Shown: in pieces, positions 31,031-41,553 of the stretch
Numbering within the stretch: position 1 is the stretch's first letter
Layout of the letters: each line of letters starts with the position of its first letter
Made by a program: the position numbers and the translations under genes
The notes under the pieces: generated by a model
The model's database searches: none
Told to the model about the DNA's origin: nothing
What the model saw: the letters and a program-made list of their open reading frames with translations, nothing else
NCBI GenBank assembly: GCA_019671135.1
Contig: JAHRHY010000006.1
Location: 1,984,001-2,048,000, forward strand
DNA length: 64,000 bases
DNA from: Linnemannia hyalina
Lineage: Eukaryota > Mortierellomycota > Mortierellomycetes > Mortierellales > Mortierellaceae
Reading direction: 5' to 3'

Positions 31031-33916
31031 TTACTGCTTCTTCTCCTTAAAGCTAACTAGTCCTGGTCTGGCTGACCTAAGGAGATTATTGACATGGTTG
31101 GAACAAAGAAGTGCAACAATCATGACAAACAAATGGACAGGTGCGACAGTGAACGACCAGGTCCAGAGCGAATTCAACAGATTCTTTTCAAAGAGACTGT
31201 ACTTGTGTTCGCACGAGGGCAACGTCGTCGTCGGGAAACATCTCATGTCGTACGCCGCATAATATGTCGAGTCCTGGAATCCACAGCAAAACAACTATTA
31301 TCACAAACACACACGTACAGTATGTAAAACAGGGAGATAGGAATGGCATTTGTTAGTGTCTCGCTTGATTTTTTTTTCTCAGTAGACAAGTGTGTGCACC
31401 AGAGACATCAAAAGGACGCGACGAATAAAAAAAAAAAGACGTACGCTGTGTTGGACGAGAAGGCGCTGTTCACGAGTGTACGAGAAAATCCACTCATCCT
31501 TGATGTGTGCGCGGAGATTCATCTTGGCTCGGCGGAAGGCAATATAGCCCACAGCAATATAGAGCGCAAACCCAGGCCATAACACAATCGTGTAGTACGA
31601 CAGCCATATCCTGTTTTCCCGGAAAATCCCCACCAGACCCACCAACGCGCTCGCAATCCCGAAAGCTGATCCCGCAAGTGTCACTATGTGATATTGTACA
31701 GGGACAATCGGTTAGTTACATCGAAAGATCTGCGAGGCAGGTGACAATTAGGGGTTGTTCATCGAGCATCAATAAAGAAGAAAAGACGTACGATAGATGA
31801 TGTTACTGTGGAATTCCATGACAACAGGCGCCTCCGGAACCTCTACACATTGATGAAAAGAGAAGAGTGAACAGGTTCGAGAATTGGTTAGCCAAAGGTT
31901 CCTCTTCTCCTATAATCCTGCCATGAACGTAAAAAAGCGACTGGTGGACGTACTGTGGATGATATAGGTTAAAGAGTAGTAGAGGATGGCGGTAGAGTAT
32001 CCCAGGAGAAGAAGTGCGGAAAACAGCAGAATCCACTTGGACCGCGTCCAGCGCTTGTAGAATGGATCTTCTGTATAAGACTTCTTCATCACCGCCTGGT
32101 AGGCGTGCCACCGCTGGGCCAGCCCTTCGAGTGTCGCATCCGTCTGGATCAAGTTGTAGTTAGGTTCCGGTGCAGGACTCATGTTCCTCGATGACCGGTG
32201 GGTCGAGTCAGTACTATGTGACTGCTGGTATCCGCCCAGCTGGGCCGTACCTCCCGAAAAGCGGTTGTTGTTTGAATAGTCGCTGTTGTTGCTGTCATAG
32301 GAATAGAATGCAGGCATAGGTTGTTGGTACGGTGCGATGGGTTGTGGTTGATAAGGCTGGAAAGGCGCAGATTGCTGTTGTAGCTGTTGTTGCTGGAATG
32401 GCACAGATTGTTGAGGATACGCTGGTGTAAGCTGGTAAGGGACAGAGGCGTGGGCAGCTTCGACAACGCCGGCTCCAGTAGCAGCTCCACCAACAGGGAG
32501 AAACGAGAGGTCGTTCGATACTGGCTGTTGCTGCTCTTGTTTCTGTGGTCGTTGTTGTTGAGTCGCTGTTGAACGAGTATTCTTGGGTGACAATGGGAGA
32601 GGGGTGTTGCTGCTAGCCATTGGGGATCTGTTGGACTGCTTGAGGATGGACTTTTTTTGGTTGGGCGAAGACGAGGCGAGAGAAGTAGAGAGAGAAGAGG
32701 AAGAAACACCTTCTCCTGAAGCAGCAGTTTGGAGAGAAGTCGCCGAAGGATAAACCCCTCTGGTACTATTCTCGGAGAGGGTGCTGGGCTGTGGAGTGGG
32801 ACTGAGGCTCGAGTGTTGAGGCATGGGCGAGTGCGAGGAAACGATTGGCGAGGATGCCTTGGCACTATTGCTTCCCAGGGTGTCGTTGCTCCCGCGGTCG
32901 CGATTGAAAAGATTGTTGAGAATGCGGCCCTTTTGTGTCTGGGCTTTTGTGCCAGGGGGGCTCGCATGGCCCAGCGTCGGACTCGAGATCACTCTTTCGG
33001 GAAGAGAAAGATCGTGGTTTGACGAGAATGAATGGCTAATGAGTTCCAGATAGTTGTCATCGTCGGGCGAAGTGACATTGTCTGTTGAGCTGTCAATTCA
33101 TATCCGTTTTCGTGTCCATGGCGTTCATTGACGGCGTCAAGAAGTATGAAAAAAGGAAAGGAGAGGTGAGTTTCGCGGATCGTTTCTTGACAGATAACAG
33201 AACGTAGGAGTTGGAACTACAGGACCACCACCAACCCCTTTTCCTAGGATGTTTTCTTGAGGTGCTGTCTGTTGGATGATCGGATGGTCTGTTGACTGGT
33301 ACTCCATCTGCGCTTCCTATTCTCTTTTCAAGTCCAATGCCAATCCCAATGCTAATCCCAATGCTAACGCGGAAATTATCCAATTCATGTTTGTGAGTCC
33401 TTGTCGTTGACCCTAATCCCCTATCCCTTCGCCCTTGACCCTTGTGCTGCCCATCTGTCCCTTTTGTCGTGCTGTAATGTCGTGCTCCTCTAACGATTGG
33501 AGTAAAAAAAGCGAGTTGCATATGAAACAGAGTTTTGGGTCCACTATTGGGCCACTGTCCCTCGGTTCTTAGTTCTAGTCCGAATCTATTTTTTTTGTTA
33601 TCGAGCGCGACACACTAAAAAAAGAGACATCATGTCTTCTCCCCCTTTTTGTTGTTGTTCCTGAGGAAATATAAACATGCAAGACCCATTGTCTGTCTCT
33701 CCGTGTGTATGATGTGTGTGGAGGTGCGAGTATGCGTCGTGTACTGTTTGACATAATCGCATGTTCTCTCGAATTCCTGTTACTGTTATCGTTGTTGCTT
33801 GTGATTGTGGTGTTGGTAGGAAGTAAGAAGTGAACTTTTTTTTGTTCTAAAATGCTGCTTATTTACCTCTGATATTGGGACGAGGCGTTGCTCTTGTTGG
33901 CAGGGTTGTATGACAT
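31031..33916 (-). CDS. tetraspanin with long N-terminal extension
   Basis: Five exons on the minus strand: 33916-33867, 33089-31954, 31842-31792, 31683-31445 and 31294-31031. Phases agree throughout, giving 579 residues. The last 210 residues are tetraspanin-like: TM1 about 368-392 (WILLFSALLLLGYSTAILYY), a short first loop (VPEAPVVMEFHSN), TM2 (LTLAGSAFGIASALVGLVGIF), TM3 (LSYYTIVLWPGFALYIAVGY), then a large loop with the family's CCG signature (HSLFCCGFQDS) and further cysteines (RCFPT, PSCEHKY), and TM4 (SFTVAPVHLFVMIVALLC). Residues 1-365 are Ser/Gln/Asn-rich and presumably cytosolic. Fungal tetraspanins such as Pls1 act in polarised growth and membrane organisation; which subfamily this belongs to is unclear. 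The first exon encodes only MSYNPANKSNASSQYQ and is joined across a 777-base intron; it is the least certain part. Confidence 0.8.
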
Positions 33917-36900
33917 TATGCCCGTATGTGTGTCTGAGCTGTCCTGAGTTTGTTGTTATGTCGTTATTGTATGAGGAGTGGAGTGGAGCAGAGGTTGGGT
34001 GATGAGGGTCGAGTGGTGAGAAGTGAGTTGATGAGGGAGAATGAGAAGTGTTGTTGATGAGAACTTTGGCTACTCCGGGAATCGGGATGAGAATAAGAGG
34101 ATCGGCTCGTCCTTATTAGTTGTCGGTTTGGTGAGGATATGGGGGAGTTGAAGGGAAAAGGGAAAGAGTATCGTCTATCAATGAAGTAAAGGGGCGAAAG
34201 GGGCAAGGAGGTGGTGTTGTTGTCGTAAGTGGTTGCCCGAGAATGAAAAAAGGAGAATGAGGGACTAAAGGAGAGAGCCTTGCGGAGGGGAGGGGATAGA
34301 GGAAGAAGATGAAAATGAATATGATAATGACAATGACGAGTTGAAAGAAGAGAAGAGAGAAGAGTAAAGGAAAAGAGAAGAAGAGAAAAGGGTTTGTTGT
34401 GAAGAAAAGAAACGAGAAAAGGCACAAGGCAAGGAGGGCAGGGGTGTCTGTTGTGTTGGTATCTCATTTCTCATTTCTCATTTCATAAGTGATTTGGTCT
34501 CTCTCTTTCTGCCTTCTCTTCCAGTGAGCCGTTGTATTGTTTAATTGTGTTGGACAAGGAACTTACTCAACCTCAACTTGCATCTCAGGAACACAGAACA
34601 AGCAACAGCCAACTACTGCTGCCACAGAAAACCAAAGGCAATACAATACAATACAAAGGCAGACTGTATATGTGCAATTGAGACATGCAATTAGCAATCG
34701 ATTCAAACGAGATACCATCATCTCGTTACTCGCGGGACATGGCTATGCAGCCACATCTATGTATCCCGGTAGCATGTTTATTTGTTTTAACTTCCATTGC
34801 AGGTACCCCTTCCACGATACCATGTCCTTTCTCAGCATCCCCCTCACTTTCCCTTCTTCAATACACATCCCTAGTTACAAAGTCGAGGTGGTCTTTCACC
34901 CCTTCTTTCCTTTCGTCTTTCGCGGTATATTTGTGCGCTATCGCGCGTCAGTTGGGTAGGCAAGGGGGTAACAGATCCGGTTGAGATCTGACTCCCATAT
35001 ACACACATCCCTCGATTCTGCTCACTTCGCATACGCATACATCGAGCATAACTCTCTCCATCTTAACTCCTCTGTTGATGCTCTCCAACCTCTTGCTGGC
35101 TCATATTTCTGTGCGTTGTAGTAAGTAAGGGTTGGATTGGGTGAAGAGTAGCTAGTACCCCTTGCGTACTTTTGATATCGTTATCATCAACCCTCTGTTC
35201 TTCCGTGGCGTCTTTCGTGAATTTCCAGTCTGACACTCGACACCGCCAACGCGACCTTGTCCTTGTCGTTGTCGGTCTCGCTGTTGTTGTCCTTTTGTTT
35301 CTGTCTGCACAAAAAAAATATGAAGAGGTAGCTTGAGTGAGAGAGCAACAATGACACTCATGAAGTTGTTTGTTGTTTGTTTTCGTTAACACACCTGGAA
35401 CACATTTATTTTGTTTTTCTCTCCTCTGGCTCATCCAAAGGCATGGATGACCAATAACATCATCAACATCTCATGGATTGCTTGGATGCTCTGTGTTCAC
35501 AAACCTGCTGTTTGTTGTTTTTCTATTCCTGCCTGACAAGCTCCTCCGTCTGTTCGAGAGCGCTTACAATTAGTTCACAATCGCGAAGGCTGAACCTGTT
35601 TTTGTTTGAAGGTTTAGCTGAAGCTATTTTTTCTTGATATGATTTTTTGAAAGATTCCAGGTAAACGGCATATGGCGGAATGGTACCACTTCTTTACATG
35701 GCTCTCTTTCCTTGTTGCTTTGCTTTTGGAGTTGGGGCCTGGTCGGGGTTATTTCTTGCAATCGCACCTCCTTTAGGTAGAGGAGGCTAGGTCATCTTGA
35801 CTAATGCACAAAAAGAGGATGATGTTGTTGAGAGCACAGCAAGGAGGAGTATGAAGAGGAGAAAGAATGAAGATGAGGAAATTGAAGGTGTCCGTCTGTG
35901 TGACGAAAACTCATTTACATTCCAGCGCGGTATTCATCTTTCGATCTTTTTTCTTTTCTCGCAATGTTTTTCAGCGACTCGGGAGAGCGTTTTCTTGGTG
36001 TAATGAGGGACGAAAAAACAATCCTTATAATCGAACACCAAGAAAAAAGAAAAACGATTTTCGACAATGACGAAGAGGAGATTACCAAGTTGCTGGGGTG
36101 TGGCGAAGACAAGAGTGGAGCGTAAGATAGGAAAGGGGAACAAGGAGGCGGTGAGCAAAATCACAAAAAATAAACCGTTATCATTCTCCTCTTCATCTTT
36201 CTCAATCAGTCTGACCACTTTTCATCTCATAACCGCATTGATCCCTGGGTAAATCTTGTCAATTCTGTTTTTACTTCATGTAATGGAAAAGATAGTTATA
36301 GTTCCTCGTGGCTCTGACGGTGTAAAGTATGTTCCTGTAATGGCGATCGAAATAGATGAAGGATGGTTCTGATGGTTTTTGTTCTACTTCTCGATAGCGA
36401 TGAGTGTTCTTCTTCAAACGCTAGGTGATGGCAGCTGGAAACTCTTTTGGCATCTTGGTATTTGGTTGTTCTTTCAAGAAGCAAAGAGGAAGGTGTAGAT
36501 TTCCTTTTTTTTTATGAGTAAGGTGCCAAAAAAGAGACAATCTACCGGTACACTACAAATAAAACCTCTACTTCATCACCACTTTTGAACAAAAGAATGT
36601 GAAAAAGAAAACATGGTTGTTGAGCACTGACGGACAAAAATGATTCCTTCAGAGCATTTTTTTCTTTTATCCTTCTCGTAACCCATCCCCTATTTCCCCG
36701 ATCGATGGATTTTTTTGTTTGTTCACTGTTCCAGCAGGACGGACACGAAAAAAGGGGGGAGATGAGGGCCTCGATCACTCCAAGTTTACCCAGAAGAAAA
36801 AAGTTGCATTAATCCAAAAAAAAAAAGTTCCTCGGGTACCACTGCAGCGGAGTAGGGTGATTCCCTAACAAAAAATACATTTGGCTGGCTGGCTATCATT

Positions 36901-39609
36901 CCAAAAGAGCAGAAGGGTACTGGAGTGAACACTGGAGGGCGATTACCTACGCAAAAACGATAATGCAAAAAAAAGAAGGAAAAGAAGGTAGGCCAATCGG
37001 TTGCTAGTGAACAAACAAAAGAGCGGAATGGAGGGGGAAAATGTGTATCCCTTGACGGATGATATGAACAGCGGACTCTGAGCGAAGAGGAGTCGTGAAC
37101 ATGGCAACCCAGGGCGATCCCTTTTGATCTGCGGACAATTAGCAATTGACGGGAGATGAGAGAAGAAGGGACGAGAGTTTTGACTTCCAGCCAGCAATCA
37201 TAAACACGGGTTGACGGTGGAAGGCCGCTTAATAGAGAAGTTTTTTCGCGGATCAAAAATAGGAGAGACAACGAACACATTTTTCTTTCTTTACCTCATT
37301 TTTTTTCGTGCATATCGAAGGGAAGGGGGCCAGGCAACAGGGTTTGCATCCCCGTTCGCCCCTTACATATCGCCCCATCGGCGCAAATCACAGTTTTCAT
37401 GGCACATCCTTATTCCTTATTCACGACGGTCGATGGGTAAAGACAGAAATAAATGTTCGCGATTATTTTCAGAGGACCAATACAAACACCTTTCTCGCGC
37501 ACATTTCGTTTCTCGTCTTGTCTTGTGTGCACACCACGCTTGTGAGGCGAGGATTTATTTTTATCGCCTACGATAAATGCGAGCACGAGCAGGATTTTTC
37601 TGGATCCCTTGATGCCCTCTTTCCACTTTTCCGGGGAGTTTTTTTTCCTTATCAGACATATCGATAGCCCAGTCATGTCGGTATAATTTGAGTTGATGGC
37701 ATTTTGACGTGTTGGACAGCAACGAAGAAAGAGCAGGGAAGGAAGAAAGAAAGGAAGAATCAAGGGTGTTTGAAAAAGGAAGAGATGGAAAAATCAATTG
37801 ACACACGAGGAAGATCTCTGCCATCATGGAAAATCACAAAACAAACAACGACAACATGTGTGTTGTCGGTTATGCAAAGCAAGCAATTGAAAGGCTGTGT
37901 GTGTGTGGTGTGTGGAGAGAGGGAGTGAAGTGGAAGTGGATATCAAATAACGTCAATGCAAAACGGACAACGCGTTCTTGTTTGTCTTTTTGTTCCGAGT
38001 GTTGTCATCCAAGGAGAGTTGAGTGTGTGTATGTGTACCAGAGGGATGGGCGAGTACTGTAGTGTGTGTGCCTGCCTGGCTATTGCACTCTTGTCCAAAT
38101 TGGTCTAGCGCCAAACAGCGATGTCTATTTTTATTTCTTTTCCCTGTCTAATGCGGGTGGGCAAGACATAGTCCACACATCATTAGATGGGTGTCCTCAC
38201 TGCCATACACTTATGTCGATTACCACATAAATGAGGAAGGAAACCCAAAGATGGACAGACCAACCAGGTGCAGACGGACAGGGGTAGCCATGTTGGTGAA
38301 GGGCACTGTTCAAATATCGGACATTGGAAATAAAAGAGAGCACTCCGTTGGACAACAGTAAGAGATTGAGTATTATGTATTGCGGTTTTGAAAAGAAGGG
38401 ATGCTTCTTTCTTTTGAGATATATGAGCAATTGAACTCGAGAAGGAAAGGAACTGGGTAATGAATGAATGAGGTATATAGTGTGCTTGTCGGTATATGTC
38501 CATTATCATATTCATGAATTGAAGCGCAAAGCAATGATGATGATAATGAAGAAGAGGAGGAAGAATGAGAGGTACACAGCAACGGGTACGGATGATGATA
38601 GGTGTGAGTGTCAATGGTCATGGTACTCTGTATCCTCATGCCTGTGGTCATCTCTATCTTTGGCAAATGATATTCCAAAAATGAGTGAGTAAACAAGACA
38701 CACGCTCTCTCATCTTTCCACCTGGACAAAACCTTTGACCTTTTATTTTCTCCTCCCGACTCCCTTTTTCTCTTATCCTTTTCCTCTTCCTTTTTTGTTC
38801 GCCTTTACACCTTTGTCAACTCCTTCACTCGATCACCTTTGTTTCCCTTTTTTTACTTTCTCATCGGCACTTCATCTCTCATTCCCTCTCATCTAACGAC
38901 CACGACCCACCCTACCACCTTCGCCCCTATCACCCAGCTCCAAACAATTGGCCAGGGCGCATCATTATCAACAATCACCGGCATCTCTCTTCTATCACCT
39001 CAGGTACAGACAGCCCTCCACTCTTAAGGACAACAACCAACAGCCAAAAACCCCATTAAGGAGACAGGACACTCACTCCTCCTCCTCCTCCTCCTCTCTC
39101 TTTCATAACTGCCCTTCCTTCCCCTCTTCTTTATAAGCGGCTCCTCTCTCGCATCCGTGTTGTATTGGACTCGAAAAATAACACTAGGAACAAAGGCAAA
39201 AGGACCTCAGGAGACCTGCAGGGTTCAACTTGCCCCTTCTCAGGAACTGGCCCTTGGTTGTTCAGCTCGAACAACCATGCAACCAACCCCTTGCTTGAGG
39301 TCTCCTTGTTCTAACCCCCTACCTTTCTATCCAATCTCTCCCCCATGTCAACCATATAAATAGAGGTCATTCGTGCATACCCGTGGACAACAAAAAAGAT
39401 ATCGCCACCTCCACCACGTTTTCCTCTCTCATCTCGTACTCGTCCTCGTCTCCTTCGCTCTTTCGCTCTCTTTCTGTCACCTTATTTTTTTTTGTTGTTG
39501 AGCGATAATACCCGACAAACCACGCCCCTCGCCAAGTTAACGACCAACGACCAACAGCCAACAACATCCAACAGAACGGACAGAGCATATAGAAAAGGAC
39601 TAGAGCAGG
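33917..39609. other. 5.7 kb divergent gene-poor interval
   Basis: Separates the tetraspanin (minus) and GT2 (plus) genes. All open frames inside lack motifs, plausible introns and coding bias. It holds AG/CT-rich stretches (34000-34470) and the CT-rich leader from about 38750. No RNA gene or mobile element was recognised. Confidence 0.5.
39355..39362 (+). promoter_or_regulatory. TATA box
   Basis: TATAAATA lies about 250 bases before the ATG of the GT2 gene, followed by a leader rich in C and T. Confidence 0.5.
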
Positions 39610-41403
39610 ATGCTGTATCTGACAAAGGACCTGTTCCCGGTGTTTGTCCCACTGGGAATCATCGGGTTCTACCGCTACCTCTGGTTTGTGATCAAGCTCT
39701 TGGCCTACTTCTTCTACCGGCCCATGGAGCCCAAGGAGAACCCGACCTACCGTGCAGAATACGATGTCACCATCATTGTACCCACCATTGACGCCGGAGA
39801 AGAGTTCAAGGAAGCCGCACACTCGTGGCTCGTCAACAACCCCAAGGAGATTATCATTATTACTGAGACCAAGATGAAGGACGCCCTCCAGGAACTCGCC
39901 AATTCTGTCGACCCAACCCGTATCCGAGTCCTGACGGTTCCCAAGGCAAACAAGCGGTTGCAGATGGTGGAGGGGATTCGGAATACGACTAGTGAGATTA
40001 TCGTCTTTGCAGATGATGATGCTATCTGGGGCCCACAGACATTGGAGTATATCCTGGCTTGTTTTGAGGACCCGAACATGGGAGGCGTGGGCACGTCGCA
40101 GACGGTCAAGTCTGTGGGGCGGTATCAGACTGTTTGGGAGGTCCTTGCTGGGTTCCGGTTGACGATTCGTAACATTGAGATTGCGGCCTCGACACACATC
40201 GACGGCGGAATCTGCTGTCTCTCTGGACGGACGGCCGCCTACCGGACATGTATCCTCCAGGACCCTCAGTTCCAGTACAACTTCACGCACGATTTCTGGC
40301 TGGGCAAGTATCCGCTCAACTCTGGTGACGACAAGTTTCTGACGAGGTGGATGGTCTACCATGGATGGAACACCTATGTCCAGGTCTGCAAGGAAGCCGA
40401 GCTCCTGTCGACGTTCAAGAACAACTGGCGTTTTGTTAAACAAGTCCTTCGTTGGACTCGTAACACCTGGCGGTCGGATTTCCGGTCCCTCTTCACCGAA
40501 CGCAAGATCTGGAGCCGCCACCCCTATGTCGCCTTTACGATGATCGACAAGATCTTTAACCCAATCACTCTCCTCTCGGGCCCCCTTTCCGTCATTGCCA
40601 TGGCCGCCAAGGGCGAGTTCCATCTGCCGCTGTGGGACATCATCATCTCGTACATCGTCTGGTTGATGCTCACCCGTATTGTCAAGCTGTTGCCCCACTT
40701 GTTCAAGCGTCCTCAGGATATCATCTGGGTCCCTGCGTTCTTGATCTTTGGGTACTACTTTGCGATCATGAAGATCTATGCCCTCTTCACGCTTCATGAA
40801 GTCGGTTGGGGAACTCGAGCTGGTATCGATCAAACACCCGCTGAACTCGCAGCCGAGAAGGAGAAGCAGCGGTTGGATGCTGAACTATTGGAGCAGGATC
40901 AGGAGAAGGCTGCCTATGAGAGCCGCGATGAGGCCACCCGTGCTGCCGTCGCTGCCGCCACCGCAGCCGCCGCCGCCACTGCCTACGAACAACAAGAACA
41001 ACAGCAACAACAACAAATGCAGCGTATGGAACATCCTATCATTCCACCACCTAGGCCCGACTCCCCTGGCAGTAGCGACCTCATCCGTCACTTCTCGCGT
41101 CAACAGGAACAACAGCGTCAAACCGCCGCTGCACGAGCAACTCGTCTGGCTACGACCACCAACGCCGACTATGAGGAAGACGAGGACGTGTACGAATACA
41201 ATCAAGACGATGAGCTGGCTCAGTATTTCGCACAGGCCGACGCCGCCCGTAGCAACCTCAACCTGTCCCAACAGCCGAATGCCCTTTATGGAGGCGCTGG
41301 TGGGGCGAGTACGATAGACCTCTATGGCCGTAGTGGTGGCGCTCCTCCACCACCTACTTCGCCGCGTTTTGGTGGTGGTGCCGGTAGACGTGGAGGTTAC
41401 TAG
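39610..41403 (+). CDS. GT2 polysaccharide synthase (Cps1/hyaluronan-synthase-like)
   Basis: Single exon, 597 residues. The N-terminal membrane region at about 8-36 is followed by a processive family-2 glycosyltransferase domain. VTIIVPTID opens the nucleotide-sugar fold. FADDDAIWG gives the D-x-D site (DDD 135-137), SGDDKFLTRW the catalytic-base region (D240-D241), and QVLRW (278-282) the Q-x-x-R-W motif of processive enzymes. Three more membrane segments follow at about 315-390 (TLLSGPLSVIAMAA; IIISYIVWLMLTRIV; WVPAFLIFGYYFAIMKIYALF). Residues about 415-597 form an extra tail with an Ala/Glu/Gln coiled-coil-like part, acidic patches and a Gly/Pro-rich end. Relatives include Cryptococcus Cps1 and the GT2 proteins needed for hyphal growth in plant pathogens. 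The sugar product is unknown. The ATG is the first in frame. Confidence 0.88.
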   Translation: MLYLTKDLFPVFVPLGIIGFYRYLWFVIKLLAYFFYRPMEPKENPTYRAEYDVTIIVPTIDAGEEFKEAAHSWLVNNPKEIIIITETKMKDALQELANSVDPTRIRVLTVPKANKRLQMVEGIRNTTSEIIVFADDDAIWGPQTLEYILACFEDPNMGGVGTSQTVKSVGRYQTVWEVLAGFRLTIRNIEIAASTHIDGGICCLSGRTAAYRTCILQDPQFQYNFTHDFWLGKYPLNSGDDKFLTRWMVYHGWNTYVQVCKEAELLSTFKNNWRFVKQVLRWTRNTWRSDFRSLFTERKIWSRHPYVAFTMIDKIFNPITLLSGPLSVIAMAAKGEFHLPLWDIIISYIVWLMLTRIVKLLPHLFKRPQDIIWVPAFLIFGYYFAIMKIYALFTLHEVGWGTRAGIDQTPAELAAEKEKQRLDAELLEQDQEKAAYESRDEATRAAVAAATAAAAATAYEQQEQQQQQQMQRMEHPIIPPPRPDSPGSSDLIRHFSRQQEQQRQTAAARATRLATTTNADYEEDEDVYEYNQDDELAQYFAQADAARSNLNLSQQPNALYGGAGGASTIDLYGRSGGAPPPPTSPRFGGGAGRRGGY

Positions 41404-41553
41404 AATATCTTCTTTTATTTATCAGCCATCTATACACTTACACCCTCCTACACCGCATGTTACAACAACACTTTCTTTCTTTTCTCATAATACACGCTCC
41501 TCATATCTTTGTTGCTGTTTACAATGAAAACGTGAATGAGATAAATATACTGC

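Noticed and set aside
36786..37280. 164-codon minus-strand open frame in the 5.7 kb gap
   Set aside because: Composition is like random pyrimidine-rich DNA, with Phe/Ser/Leu runs and no domain.
39367..40833. 488-codon minus-strand open frame
   Set aside because: It is antisense to the GT2 synthase. The GT2 reading has catalytic motifs and membrane segments; the antisense reading arises from its codon bias.
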